Source of the DNA: Chitinimonas taiwanensis DSM 18899
Lineage (GTDB): Bacteria; Pseudomonadota; Gammaproteobacteria; Burkholderiales; Chitinimonadaceae
Assembly (NCBI RefSeq): GCF_900119825.1
Contig: NZ_FPKR01000009.1
Span: 124,001-188,000 of the forward strand
DNA: 64,000 bases
Direction: 5' to 3'
In this document: piece after piece, positions 54,290 through 62,889 of the stretch
How positions within the stretch are numbered: the stretch's first letter is position 1
How the letters are laid out: every line of letters begins with the position of its first letter
Program-made: the position numbers and the translations under genes
The notes under the pieces: generated by a model
What the model saw: only the letters and a program-made list of their open reading frames with translations
Databases searched by the model: none
Told to the model about the DNA's origin: nothing

Positions 54290-55582
54290 TCAGCTCCCGG
54301 CAATCTGGTTGGAAATATCCAGACCATCCTGGTCTGGGCTAGGGGCGCCGGCTGGCAGCAGATTGGCGCCCAGCAGCGGTGTGGTGCCGCTGCCGCGCAC
54401 GGTGACGCGGATCAGGCTGGCATCGGCCGGCACGGGGGCGCTCAGATTCAACGTCACGCGCCGGCTGGCTGGGCTGTAACTGGGTGGATCGCTATAGGCG
54501 AGCGGGCTCCAGCCTGCCGGGCCAAAGGCCTGCACGCTGAAGACGCTGCTGCTCACGCTGGCGGCGGCCAGGTCCTGGTCGAAGTCCAAACGCAGACTGG
54601 TGCCGCTGCGGCTGAGCCCGCCCGGCTTCAACCTTGGTCCGCCCAGGGGGATGCCAGGTGCAGCCACGCCGGGTCGCAGCAAGGCGGCTTGCAGCAGTTG
54701 GCTGGGCAGCAGGCTAGGGCGCTGGTCGATATCGGGCGCGGCCGCCAGGCTGCTTTGCCAGCCTTGCGCATCCTTAAACAGATGCAGGCCATGCAAGCGG
54801 GCCAATACCAGGCAACCCGGGTCATCATCGGCCAGGGCATCCAGTGGGTCGGCAGTGTGGGCCGTGGCGCGCGCCAGCACTGCCTGCCACAGCGCAGCCT
54901 CGGCCGGCGCGCGTTCGTCCGGGGGCAGGGCAGCGATATCGGCCTGGGCGGTGCTCAGCCAGCTATCGGCCGGCTCGGGCGCGGCCAGCCCCAGCAGCAC
55001 GCGCAACAGCCGATAGGGCGGGGCGCTGGCGGCGGCCGCGGGCTGGGCACGGCGCAGGCTCAGGCTCGGTGCTTCGCAGATGCGTGAATAGGCGATGCCG
55101 GGCTGATTGTCGCCCGCGCAGGGGTCGGCAATCGCGGGCACCGGGCGCGACAGGCAGCTGGCGTAGCAAAGCACCACCTCCAGGTCGAGCGTGACATCGT
55201 CCAGATTGGGCAGCTCGGCAAACGCATCGTCGCCGCGATGCTTGTCCCACCAGGCCGGCAGACTCAGGCACTGGGCGGCATCCAGGGCCAGATCGCGCCC
55301 GCGCCTATCCACTGCCAGGCCGGGCAGCACCTTCAGTTCCTGCTTGGCCGCATCGTGTTCGACCGCGTAGCCATACACCACGCCATAGCCATGCAAGGCA
55401 CGCTGGTGGCGGCGCGCATGACCGAGGTGAAAGCCCTGCTCAGCGCGAAAGTCCTCCACCCCCAGCAACATGCCGAAGTGGTAGTGGATGGCGCAGTCGG
55501 GCGCATCGGGCAGGCTGCCAGCGCAGCTGTCACAGCTGCCGCCGCAGGCGCAACCAGAGGCTGTGATTTCGGCTGATCCCAT
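54290..55582 (-). CDS. eCIS-locus protein sharing the FxG...GVV-G domain, 430 residues
   Basis: The N-terminus is Cys-rich (Cys11, 13, 17, 20 in ASGCACGGSCDSCAG). The domain that follows (about residues 32-105) has HYHFGMLLGVEDFRAEQGFH, YGVVYGYAVE and LPGLAVDRRGRDLAL, clearly the same pattern as the 1,137-residue protein next door. The C-terminal part (about 290-430) looks like a beta-sandwich with SLRLDFDQDLAAASVSS, of the bacterial Ig-like type. A strong AAGGAGAG site precedes the ATG. Function unknown; structural or fibre-adaptor role is a guess from context. Confidence 0.65.
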   Translation of the reverse strand: MGSAEITASGCACGGSCDSCAGSLPDAPDCAIHYHFGMLLGVEDFRAEQGFHLGHARRHQRALHGYGVVYGYAVEHDAAKQELKVLPGLAVDRRGRDLALDAAQCLSLPAWWDKHRGDDAFAELPNLDDVTLDLEVVLCYASCLSRPVPAIADPCAGDNQPGIAYSRICEAPSLSLRRAQPAAAASAPPYRLLRVLLGLAAPEPADSWLSTAQADIAALPPDERAPAEAALWQAVLARATAHTADPLDALADDDPGCLVLARLHGLHLFKDAQGWQSSLAAAPDIDQRPSLLPSQLLQAALLRPGVAAPGIPLGGPRLKPGGLSRSGTSLRLDFDQDLAAASVSSSVFSVQAFGPAGWSPLAYSDPPSYSPASRRVTLNLSAPVPADASLIRVTVRGSGTTPLLGANLLPAGAPSPDQDGLDISNQIAGS

Positions 55583-55601
55583 CGCGTGCTCTCCTTAAGC
55601 C

Positions 55602-55618
55602 AGACCCGGTTTGGGTCT
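55602..55618. other. Small hairpin between two eCIS genes
   Basis: AGACCC and GGGTCT around a five-base loop, in the 46-base gap between the coiled-coil gene and the 430-residue gene. It is the only sizeable break in the otherwise compact eCIS operon besides the gap at 57006-57086. No T-run. Confidence 0.4.
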
Positions 55619-55628
55619 CAGTCATGCA

Positions 55629-57005
55629 TCAAACAGGTGCAATAAAGCGTAGGGCAGCCCTTTGCCGGCCAGACAGCAGATCCATGCCGGCTCGGGCTTC
55701 GGCCTCGCGGCGCGCCAGCGCGTCGTGCAGCACGGCCAGCTGGCGCCGCTCCAGGCTGGCCGCATCCAGCGCCTCGGCCAGCGCTTTTTCCCCATTGCTG
55801 ACCGCCGCTTTCAGATCGGTGATATTGCTGTCCTTGATGGCCTTCAGCGTGGCCAGCGCCGCATCGAGCTGTTCCAGACGCTCCCATACCGGCTCGGGCA
55901 CGGCGGCGAACCAGCTTTCCAGCACGCCAGCCACGGCGGCCAGCGCGGTTTCAGCGCTATCGAGCTGGCCCTGGGCGGTATTGCGCGCGTCGAACAGCGG
56001 CTTGAGCGGTGGCAAGGCCTGCAGATCGGCCTCGCTGCTATCGGGCGCGGCAAAGCGTGCACTGAACAAGCCGGCCTGGTAGGCGTTCTCCGCCGCATCG
56101 CGCAGGCGGCGCTTGTCGTCGCAGGCCGCCAGTTTTTCCAGCGCCGCCTCGCGTGCCGCCAGCTGGGCCGGGTCGAACAGCTCGGCCTGTTGGGCGGCGC
56201 TCAGCGCCGAGCCGGCCAGACTGGCCAGTGCTTGCAGGCTGGCGCGCGCCTGATCGATGCTCGGCTGGCTCTGGGCAAAGCGACCCAGCGCCGCCACCGC
56301 CAAGGCAAAGCTGGCCGCCAGGCGTGCCAGCTTGTCGGCCTTGCGGCCGCTGGCTTCCTGCCAGTCAGCGCTGGCGTCCTGTACGCCGGCGGCCAGCTCG
56401 GCCTGCCCAGTCTGGGCTGTGGCGGCCAGCGCGGCACGCAGGCGCGCCTGCTTGAGCAGGCTGCGGGCATCATTGGCATGGCTGGGCAGATCGGCCTCCA
56501 CCTTGGCGCGGGCGGCCGTCTCCAGATCAGTCAGCGCCGCCTGGGCATTGGTTTTCAGGCCGCCCAGTGCCCCAGCCAGCCAGGGCTGACGTACGGCGCT
56601 GGCGGCTTCAGCCGCTTGCTTCTCCTGCTGGGCGGCGGCCAGCGCCTGTTCGGCCGCTGTCACGCCCACGGCCTGGGCCTGGCGCTGCTCGGCCAGGCGG
56701 CGCTGGGCCGCCGCATTGCGCACATGGCTGGCCGCGGCCTGGCGTGCGGCAATCAGCGCGGCGCGCATCTGGGCCAGCACGGGCGCGCTATCGGCCGGCA
56801 GCGCAATGGCCGCCAGCTGCTTGCGGCAGGCTTCAACCTTGTCCTTGGCCGCCTGCAGCGCGCTGGCGCTGGCGGCAAAGGCCGCGAGCGCAGCCTGCTC
56901 CTCGGTCTGGGTCTGGATCTGCTGCAGGCGGGCCGCGGCCAGGCTGGCTTGCTGCCGCGCCACTTCCTCGCTCCAGAAGCCATTCAGGGTGGTAGGGGTG
57001 GGCAT
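55629..57005 (-). CDS. Alanine-rich coiled-coil protein in the eCIS locus
   Basis: A 458-residue protein made almost wholly of Ala-, Gln- and Leu-rich heptads, predicted long helices throughout. It starts MPTPTTLNGFWSEEVARQQA with an AGGAGG ribosome site six to seven bases before the ATG. No enzymatic motif, signal or membrane segment. It could be a tape-measure-like, fibre or chaperone component; the strongly helical composition does not discriminate between these. It follows the ATPase gene by 81 bases. Confidence 0.65.
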   Translation of the reverse strand: MPTPTTLNGFWSEEVARQQASLAAARLQQIQTQTEEQAALAAFAASASALQAAKDKVEACRKQLAAIALPADSAPVLAQMRAALIAARQAAASHVRNAAAQRRLAEQRQAQAVGVTAAEQALAAAQQEKQAAEAASAVRQPWLAGALGGLKTNAQAALTDLETAARAKVEADLPSHANDARSLLKQARLRAALAATAQTGQAELAAGVQDASADWQEASGRKADKLARLAASFALAVAALGRFAQSQPSIDQARASLQALASLAGSALSAAQQAELFDPAQLAAREAALEKLAACDDKRRLRDAAENAYQAGLFSARFAAPDSSEADLQALPPLKPLFDARNTAQGQLDSAETALAAVAGVLESWFAAVPEPVWERLEQLDAALATLKAIKDSNITDLKAAVSNGEKALAEALDAASLERRQLAVLHDALARREAEARAGMDLLSGRQRAALRFIAPV

Positions 57006-57086
57006 GCTTCCTCCTGCTATTGCTATCAGTTCAGGGCCGCAGCGCCTAGGGCGGGGCGGAACGTGGTGGCCTGGGTGGGCGAGCGC

Positions 57087-59174
57087 TCAGCCATGCTGGC
57101 GCCCCGCGGGAAAGCCGGGATGGGCACGCCCGGCCTTCTCGAATTCACGTGCAATCGCCGCCAGGAAATGCCGCTGGGCAATCTGCCCAGCGTCGGCGGC
57201 GGCTAGAAAAGCCGCGGCCAGCGTGGCATTGCGTATCTGCGCACCGCTGATGGCATACCAGTCAGCAAGCTCAGCCAGGTCCACATCGGCTGCCAGCGGC
57301 GCATCAGCGGGCAGATGCAGGCGCCATAGCTGCAAGCGGGTGGCGAGGTCGGGCTCGGGAAACTCGACGATATGGTCAAAACGGCGCGTAAACGCCGCAT
57401 CCAGATTGGCGCGCAGATTGGTGGTCAGCACCGCCACGCCCTCGAAACGCTCAAGGCGTTGCAAGAGGTAGGCGGTTTCCAGGTTCGCATAGCGGTCATG
57501 CGCATCGCCGCCCTCGCTGCGCCGGCCGAACAGCGCATCGGCCTCATCGAACAGCAGCAGTGCGCGCGCGTGCTCGGCCACTTCAAACACGGCCGCCAGG
57601 TTCTTCTCGGTCTCGCCTATCCATTTCGAGACCAGGCTGGCGATATCGACCACCAAGAGGTCGATGCCCAGCGCCTTGGCCATGGCTTCGGCCGCCAGTG
57701 TCTTGCCGGTGCCGGGCGGGCCGTGGAACAGCAGCTTGAGCCCACGCCGCCCGGCGCGGCCCTGGGCAAAGCCCCAGTCGTCCAGCACGGTAATCTGCTG
57801 GTGCACGCGGCGCACCGCCTGTTCCAGTTGAGCCAGGCCTTGGCTAGGTAGCAGCAGGCTTTGCCAGGCGGCTTGCGGCTGCACGCGCTGCACGCCGGGC
57901 CGATTACGCCAGGCCACGCGTGCGCGCAGGCTGTCGGCCACATCATCCAAATCCAGTGCGCGTGCCTCGATGCGCTGGCGCAGTGCCAGATCATCGGCAA
58001 TGCCGCGCGCCTCATCCGGTTCCAGGGGGTAGCGGGCGGCCAAAAGGCCGGCGCGGTTGGCCAGATTGGGCAGCAGGCTCGCCCACATCGCGCGCCGCGC
58101 GGTGGCCGGCAGCGCCTCCACGCGCAGGGTCAGCAGCGGCAGCGCGAAGCTGGGCAGCGCCTGCTCGGCACGTGCGTCGAGCAGCAGCGGCAAGCGCCAG
58201 TACAGGCGCTTGCCGCCAGGTGGTGGTGCGCTGTCCTCGCCATCCCCCAGGGCCAGCCAGGGCACGGCCGCATGAGCGAGCGCGGCGCAGCACTGATCAC
58301 GCAGTTGGGCCTCGGCCTGTTCGGGCACCTGAATGGGCAGGCGGCCATACAGGGCTGCCACGCGCGCCGCGCCCAGCAACGCCCGCGCCCGCGTGTGGCG
58401 CATCGCCTCATTACTGCCCAGCAGGGCAATCACGCAGGCCTCGCCGCGCGCCAGGGCGGCAATCGCGCGCTGGCTATCGGGCTGGGCCAACCAGTCTTGC
58501 AGACCCGGCACTTCGCGAAAACCGGGCAGCAGCTCGGCCTGGGCCAGGCGGGGCGGATTGCCGAGCAAGGCCTCGCACAGCGCGGGGCCCGGGCGCAGCA
58601 GCCGGCCATGCCAGGGGCCGTCACCCTCCAGGCGCAGCAGGCCCAGGCTGGCCAGCGGCGTGTCATGCAACAGGCTGTCCAGCCGGTCACGCAGGCCGGC
58701 ATCGGCCGGGTTTTCCGCTTCCAGCCAGCTCAGGGCCAGGGTCACGCTGGCATAGGGCTGGCCGCTCGGGTGCAGCTCGCGCAACAGGCTGGCATAGCCC
58801 TCGTGCAGCTCTGGCAGGCAGGCCAAGAGGCTCAGGTCGCTGATCAACGCAGCCTCATCGGCATTAGCGGCCAGTGCACGCAGGCGAGCAAGTGGGTGCT
58901 CCAGGTCAGCGCGCTGCAGCTCGGCTAGTTGCGCGCGCCATTGCGTGATCTCGGACAGTGCCAAGCCCTGTGCCGCCGCATGGCGGCGCACGAACTGCAA
59001 GGCGGCGGGCAGACCGCCACTGGCCGCTTCTGCCGCCGGATCAAGCTGGGCAAGCAGGCCTTCGCGCGCAGCCACGGTCTGGGCCAGGCGTAGGGCCACC
59101 GCCGCGGCGGCTAGGCGGGTGCGGGTGCGTAGACCTTGCTGGCTGGCCAGCTGGCTGGAGACGCGGTCATTCAT
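57087..59174 (-). CDS. eCIS AAA+ ATPase (Afp15/Pvc15-like)
   Basis: A 695-residue protein. The first 430 residues are helical and little conserved. The AAA+ module has Walker A GPPGTGK (residues 485-491), Walker B ALLLFDEAD (Asp543, Glu544), a sensor LTTNLRANLDAAFTRRFDH and the arginine finger region. Such ATPases are encoded in nearly all eCIS loci and are thought to help assembly or loading. The start at the ATG 59174 is chosen; the frame extends two codons to a TTG. It overlaps the upstream gene by eight bases. Confidence 0.88.
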   Translation of the reverse strand: MNDRVSSQLASQQGLRTRTRLAAAAVALRLAQTVAAREGLLAQLDPAAEAASGGLPAALQFVRRHAAAQGLALSEITQWRAQLAELQRADLEHPLARLRALAANADEAALISDLSLLACLPELHEGYASLLRELHPSGQPYASVTLALSWLEAENPADAGLRDRLDSLLHDTPLASLGLLRLEGDGPWHGRLLRPGPALCEALLGNPPRLAQAELLPGFREVPGLQDWLAQPDSQRAIAALARGEACVIALLGSNEAMRHTRARALLGAARVAALYGRLPIQVPEQAEAQLRDQCCAALAHAAVPWLALGDGEDSAPPPGGKRLYWRLPLLLDARAEQALPSFALPLLTLRVEALPATARRAMWASLLPNLANRAGLLAARYPLEPDEARGIADDLALRQRIEARALDLDDVADSLRARVAWRNRPGVQRVQPQAAWQSLLLPSQGLAQLEQAVRRVHQQITVLDDWGFAQGRAGRRGLKLLFHGPPGTGKTLAAEAMAKALGIDLLVVDIASLVSKWIGETEKNLAAVFEVAEHARALLLFDEADALFGRRSEGGDAHDRYANLETAYLLQRLERFEGVAVLTTNLRANLDAAFTRRFDHIVEFPEPDLATRLQLWRLHLPADAPLAADVDLAELADWYAISGAQIRNATLAAAFLAAADAGQIAQRHFLAAIAREFEKAGRAHPGFPAGRQHG

Positions 59175-60702
59175 AGACAAAACTCAGCACGCAACCGAGC
59201 CAGGGCAGCCAGCCGGGATTGATATCGAGCGCGGCGCGCCGCACCGCGGTGTCCACGCTATCAAGCGGAAAATAGGCCTCAACCCAGGCCGTTTCGATGC
59301 GCAAACGCGTAGGACGCTGGCAGAGGGCAGGCAGCGCAATCGTAGGTAGCTCGCTGGCGAACCAGGCTTGCAGGCGGGTCCAGATCGGCTGCAGCGCAGT
59401 GTCGAGCGTCTGTACATCCAGCGGCTGCTCGGCCGTCTCCGGCCGCCAGCCCGCGCAGAACACGCGCAGCACCGGCTCATCCGGTGGCACGCCAAGCAGC
59501 GCGGTGGCCAGGTGCCAAAGGCGCTGCAGGACGACATCCTCGGGCTCGGCCGCGCCGGGCGCGCTGCTCGGCTCGAGCAGGCCGCAGGCCGGCAGCAGAT
59601 TCAGCAGCAAGAGCAGGCCACCCCATTGGCTGTCGCACCATTCGGCGCCGTCGGGCAGCGGCGGCAAACTGGGTAGATCGACGCTGATGGCCGCGGGCGC
59701 ATCGTCCAACATGGCTTCTGGCGCGGTACTGGCTGCGGGCACTGACTCCGCCGGCGCTATGGTTCTGACGAGATCGTGGGAGGCTTGCGCCGTAAGGGCG
59801 CTGCCGGCTTCTGCCCCGGCTCCGGAAGACAAGCCACTTGCGGCCCGCGCCGAGGCACGGGCTGGCGCGCCCGATCGCGCCTCGGGCAGGACGGCCAGCC
59901 AAGCGCTGGCCACGCGCGCGGCCAATAGCGCATCCCGCCCAGCGGCATGCCTGGGCAGGCTGAGCGGCCAGGCCGCCGCGATATGCAGCAAGGCCAGCAC
60001 GGCCTGTTGGCGCTGGGCCAACCAAGGATTGCGCTGACAGCAGGCTCGCAGTCGCAAGAGTAAGCGCTGCTCGGGCAGCGGCGGCAGCAGTGCCGGCAGG
60101 CGGCCCAGCGGGGGCAGCAAGGGGAGATAGGCCTCGGTCAGCGGGCAGGCGGCCAGCAGGGTTAGCCAAGCCTCGGCGGGCAGGCTGTGCAGCAGCGCGC
60201 TCAGCGCGCCGCTGCTGTCCTCAGCCTCGATCAGGCGGGCCAGTACTGGCCAGATCGCCTCGGGTTCGGCCAGCAGGGCCTGCACGGCAGCCAGTCTTTG
60301 CTGGGCGGGCGAGGTCTCGGCACTGCTCAACCAGCCGAGCTGACACCAGGCCCAATTGCGGCTGCCATCGCTGCAGGCGGCGCGATACAGCATATCGGCC
60401 AGCGCAGTGCGCCGATTCGGGTAGCGCAGCACCGAGTCGCCGCCTTCGCGCAGCGCAGTCTGCAAGGCACGCTGCAGGGCCGCTTGCCAGTCGCTGCGTG
60501 CCTCGAGCTCGCCGCGCTCGGCATCCCAGCGTAGCCGCAAGGCCAGATGGCGGATCAGCACGTATTCCTCGGGCGCGATGCCCAGTTCGAATTCGGCATC
60601 CATCTGCGCCAGGGCGGCATTCCAGCGCGCCAGCTTGTCGGCCGGCAGCGGGGTGCTACTGCGATAGCGGTTGTGCCAGCGCGTAATCTGCACGGTATTC
60701 AT
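59167..60702 (-). CDS. eCIS-locus helical protein, possible tape-measure-type
   Basis: A 511-residue protein of mixed helices. The pattern GGLLLLLNLLPACGLLE, then LQRLWHLATALLGVPPDEPV, resembles proteins annotated as contractile injection system tape measure in other eCIS loci, but I cannot confirm this by alignment. The start MNTVQITRW (ATGA overlap with the previous stop, AGGGAG site) is chosen over an upstream in-frame ATG. Position directly before the ATPase gene also fits the tape-measure slot of AFP-like loci. Confidence 0.55.
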   Translation of the reverse strand: MNTVQITRWHNRYRSSTPLPADKLARWNAALAQMDAEFELGIAPEEYVLIRHLALRLRWDAERGELEARSDWQAALQRALQTALREGGDSVLRYPNRRTALADMLYRAACSDGSRNWAWCQLGWLSSAETSPAQQRLAAVQALLAEPEAIWPVLARLIEAEDSSGALSALLHSLPAEAWLTLLAACPLTEAYLPLLPPLGRLPALLPPLPEQRLLLRLRACCQRNPWLAQRQQAVLALLHIAAAWPLSLPRHAAGRDALLAARVASAWLAVLPEARSGAPARASARAASGLSSGAGAEAGSALTAQASHDLVRTIAPAESVPAASTAPEAMLDDAPAAISVDLPSLPPLPDGAEWCDSQWGGLLLLLNLLPACGLLEPSSAPGAAEPEDVVLQRLWHLATALLGVPPDEPVLRVFCAGWRPETAEQPLDVQTLDTALQPIWTRLQAWFASELPTIALPALCQRPTRLRIETAWVEAYFPLDSVDTAVRRAALDINPGWLPWLGCVLSFVYE

Positions 60703-62888
60703 GGGCCGTCTCCCTGCCAACTACCAGCCTCTGGCGCGCGTCGATCCAGCTCGGGCCGGCCCAGGGTATAGCCCTTGCCGAGCACCGCGTCGCCGAGAAT
60801 CATCGGGTCGAAACCCGAGCTCTTGCCGATGACCGAGGCCAGGCCCAGATGCAGGCCGACGCCAACCCGGGTGCCCACTGCCACCGTGCACACATCGAAC
60901 AGGGTGTGCGCGGGTTTATGGGTTTCGATCAGCTTGCGCACTGCGCGCAGTGCCTCCTCGTCCAGATCGGCCAGCACGGTCACACTGAAGCGGTGGGCAA
61001 AGCCTTCGAAGGGCTGCTCGGCCGCGGCCGGCAGGGCGGTTTCACCATCGCGGCCTATGCTGCCACCCACGCGGAAGCCGCTGCCCAGCACCGAGCGCGA
61101 GGCGGTCGCCTCGGCATTGCCAACCACGCCGCCACCGCGCAGACGGTAGGTTTCGATCAGCACCGACTGGGCACCGATCAGTAGTTCAATCATGCGCTGC
61201 AAGCTCCACAACGTGCCGCGGCGGCGGAACAGCGCGGCCGCTTCGGCGATCAAACGACGGCGCGCCGCCTCGGGCCAGACCGGGTCGAGCGCCAAGCCCA
61301 CGAAGCTGGCCAGCCAATCCAGCGCCTCGGCCGGTGCCACGCGTGGGTCGAGCAGGCGCTGGCGCCCTTCGCTGACAGCGCCCCATTCGCCCAGCATGGC
61401 GGCGATGGGCGCCAGATAACGTTGCAGGAAGTCCTGCGCGCTCGGTTCGCGCCAGAGCGTGCGCGGCAGCTGGCCAAGCAGGCCATGGCCCGGGTACTCA
61501 ACTTGGGCGCGGCGCAGGCGCGGCGTCTTGCTGCGCGTGCCACTCAGATCGAACACTAGCCACAGATAGCGCCCTGGCGCGCACCAGACCGGCGCTTCGT
61601 AATCGGCAAAGCCGTCCGGCAGTGGCGCGCTGAGCGGGCGGGCCGAGCTATCCAGATAGAGCGCCTGGCCTGGCCCGCCATCGCTATCGAGCATGGCCTG
61701 CTCGGGCAGCGGGCTCAGTGCCGGTTCGGCAATCGGCTGCAGCGCCTCGCCGGCTGGGGGCGTGCGCAGCAAGGGCTGTAGATCATCGAGCTCATCGCGG
61801 CTATAGCAGCGCACGCGCAAGCTGGTGCCGGGCGGGATGCAGGCCTGCAGGCGTATCAAGCCCCAGCGGGTCTGTTCGAGGCCGCTATCGAGCGCAAAGC
61901 CGAATACCCGCCCCTGGGTGTGATAGCGCGCACGAGCCGGTGCAGCATGGCGCAGACCGCGCGCAGTCCAGTAGGCGATCCGACCATCCGGCGCACGGGC
62001 AATGCCGCGTCCGTCGTAGCCGGCTGCATGCAGGCCGGGCAGCGGCGAGAAATGCCGACCCAAGAGGCGCTGGCACAGAAAGTCCTCGCCCGGACGGCGC
62101 GCAAACACCATGCGCATGCCAAGCTCGGCCTCGGGCGCTTCGATCAGGAAGTCGGTACAGAAAGGTACAGGCAGCTTGAGTGAGAGGTCGTGCAGGCAGC
62201 GCAGCTCGGCATTCGCGGTGCCGGCCTGCAGCAGCACGAAGGCGCGTCCATCGCTGGCCACATCCAGCCGCTCGGCCGCCGGCAGGCTCAGGGGCCAGGG
62301 CAGCAGCTGCGGTGCATCGCAGGGGCTGAGCGACAGCCAGGCCGGCGTATCGAGCAGGGCATATACGCGACCCTGCTGCGCACATAGATCGAGCGGCCTG
62401 CCGCTGGTGGCGATCTGACGGGCGATCTCGGCCTGCCAGCTGTCGATCAGCCAGATGGCCGGGGTAAGCGGATCGGCCGCATACAGATAATCCGCCTCGT
62501 CGCAGGCCAGGGCGACGATTGCTTTGGGCAGCGGTGCCGCGCTGCCGAAGTCGCCGCTCTCGCTTTCCGCGCCGCTGAGCGGGTAAGGGCTGGGTATATC
62601 GGCGGGAATGCCAAGCTGGGTCTGCTTACCCCAGGCCAGCCATTCCAGCTGGCCGTCCGCCAGCGGGTGAAAGACCCGGCAATGGCGATCAAAGCTCAGG
62701 CCAGCGAAGCCACCGCTGAACGACGCCGCGCTATCGAGGCTTTGCGCACCCAGCGCATCGGGCGCCAGCGTGACGACTTCATCCTGCAGCGCAGTCTGCA
62801 CAAAGCCGCAGCGTAGCCAATGGCTGCGCCCACGCATTTCGCGCAGGCCTTCGGCAGCAGGGCTTAGCGAGGCGCGCAGGCTGTTCAT
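60699..62888 (-). CDS. Phage tail protein I-like eCIS baseplate protein
   Basis: A 729-residue protein. The first 450 residues or so look like a beta-propeller or bridge-type region (repeated AxDGRxxxL-like strands, for example SDGRAFVLLQAGTANAEL and APDGRIAYWTARGL). The C-terminal 280 residues match the tail protein domain TIGR02242 in style: LPRTLWREPSAQDFLQRYLA, RRRLIAEAAALFRRRGTLWS, and HKPAHTLFDVCTV. The start at 62888 lies one base after the previous stop; a longer open frame upstream overlaps the baseplate gene and is rejected. It should be part of the baseplate or its connection to fibres. Confidence 0.82.
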   Translation of the reverse strand: MNSLRASLSPAAEGLREMRGRSHWLRCGFVQTALQDEVVTLAPDALGAQSLDSAASFSGGFAGLSFDRHCRVFHPLADGQLEWLAWGKQTQLGIPADIPSPYPLSGAESESGDFGSAAPLPKAIVALACDEADYLYAADPLTPAIWLIDSWQAEIARQIATSGRPLDLCAQQGRVYALLDTPAWLSLSPCDAPQLLPWPLSLPAAERLDVASDGRAFVLLQAGTANAELRCLHDLSLKLPVPFCTDFLIEAPEAELGMRMVFARRPGEDFLCQRLLGRHFSPLPGLHAAGYDGRGIARAPDGRIAYWTARGLRHAAPARARYHTQGRVFGFALDSGLEQTRWGLIRLQACIPPGTSLRVRCYSRDELDDLQPLLRTPPAGEALQPIAEPALSPLPEQAMLDSDGGPGQALYLDSSARPLSAPLPDGFADYEAPVWCAPGRYLWLVFDLSGTRSKTPRLRRAQVEYPGHGLLGQLPRTLWREPSAQDFLQRYLAPIAAMLGEWGAVSEGRQRLLDPRVAPAEALDWLASFVGLALDPVWPEAARRRLIAEAAALFRRRGTLWSLQRMIELLIGAQSVLIETYRLRGGGVVGNAEATASRSVLGSGFRVGGSIGRDGETALPAAAEQPFEGFAHRFSVTVLADLDEEALRAVRKLIETHKPAHTLFDVCTVAVGTRVGVGLHLGLASVIGKSSGFDPMILGDAVLGKGYTLGRPELDRRAPEAGSWQGDGP

Positions 62889-62889
62889 C

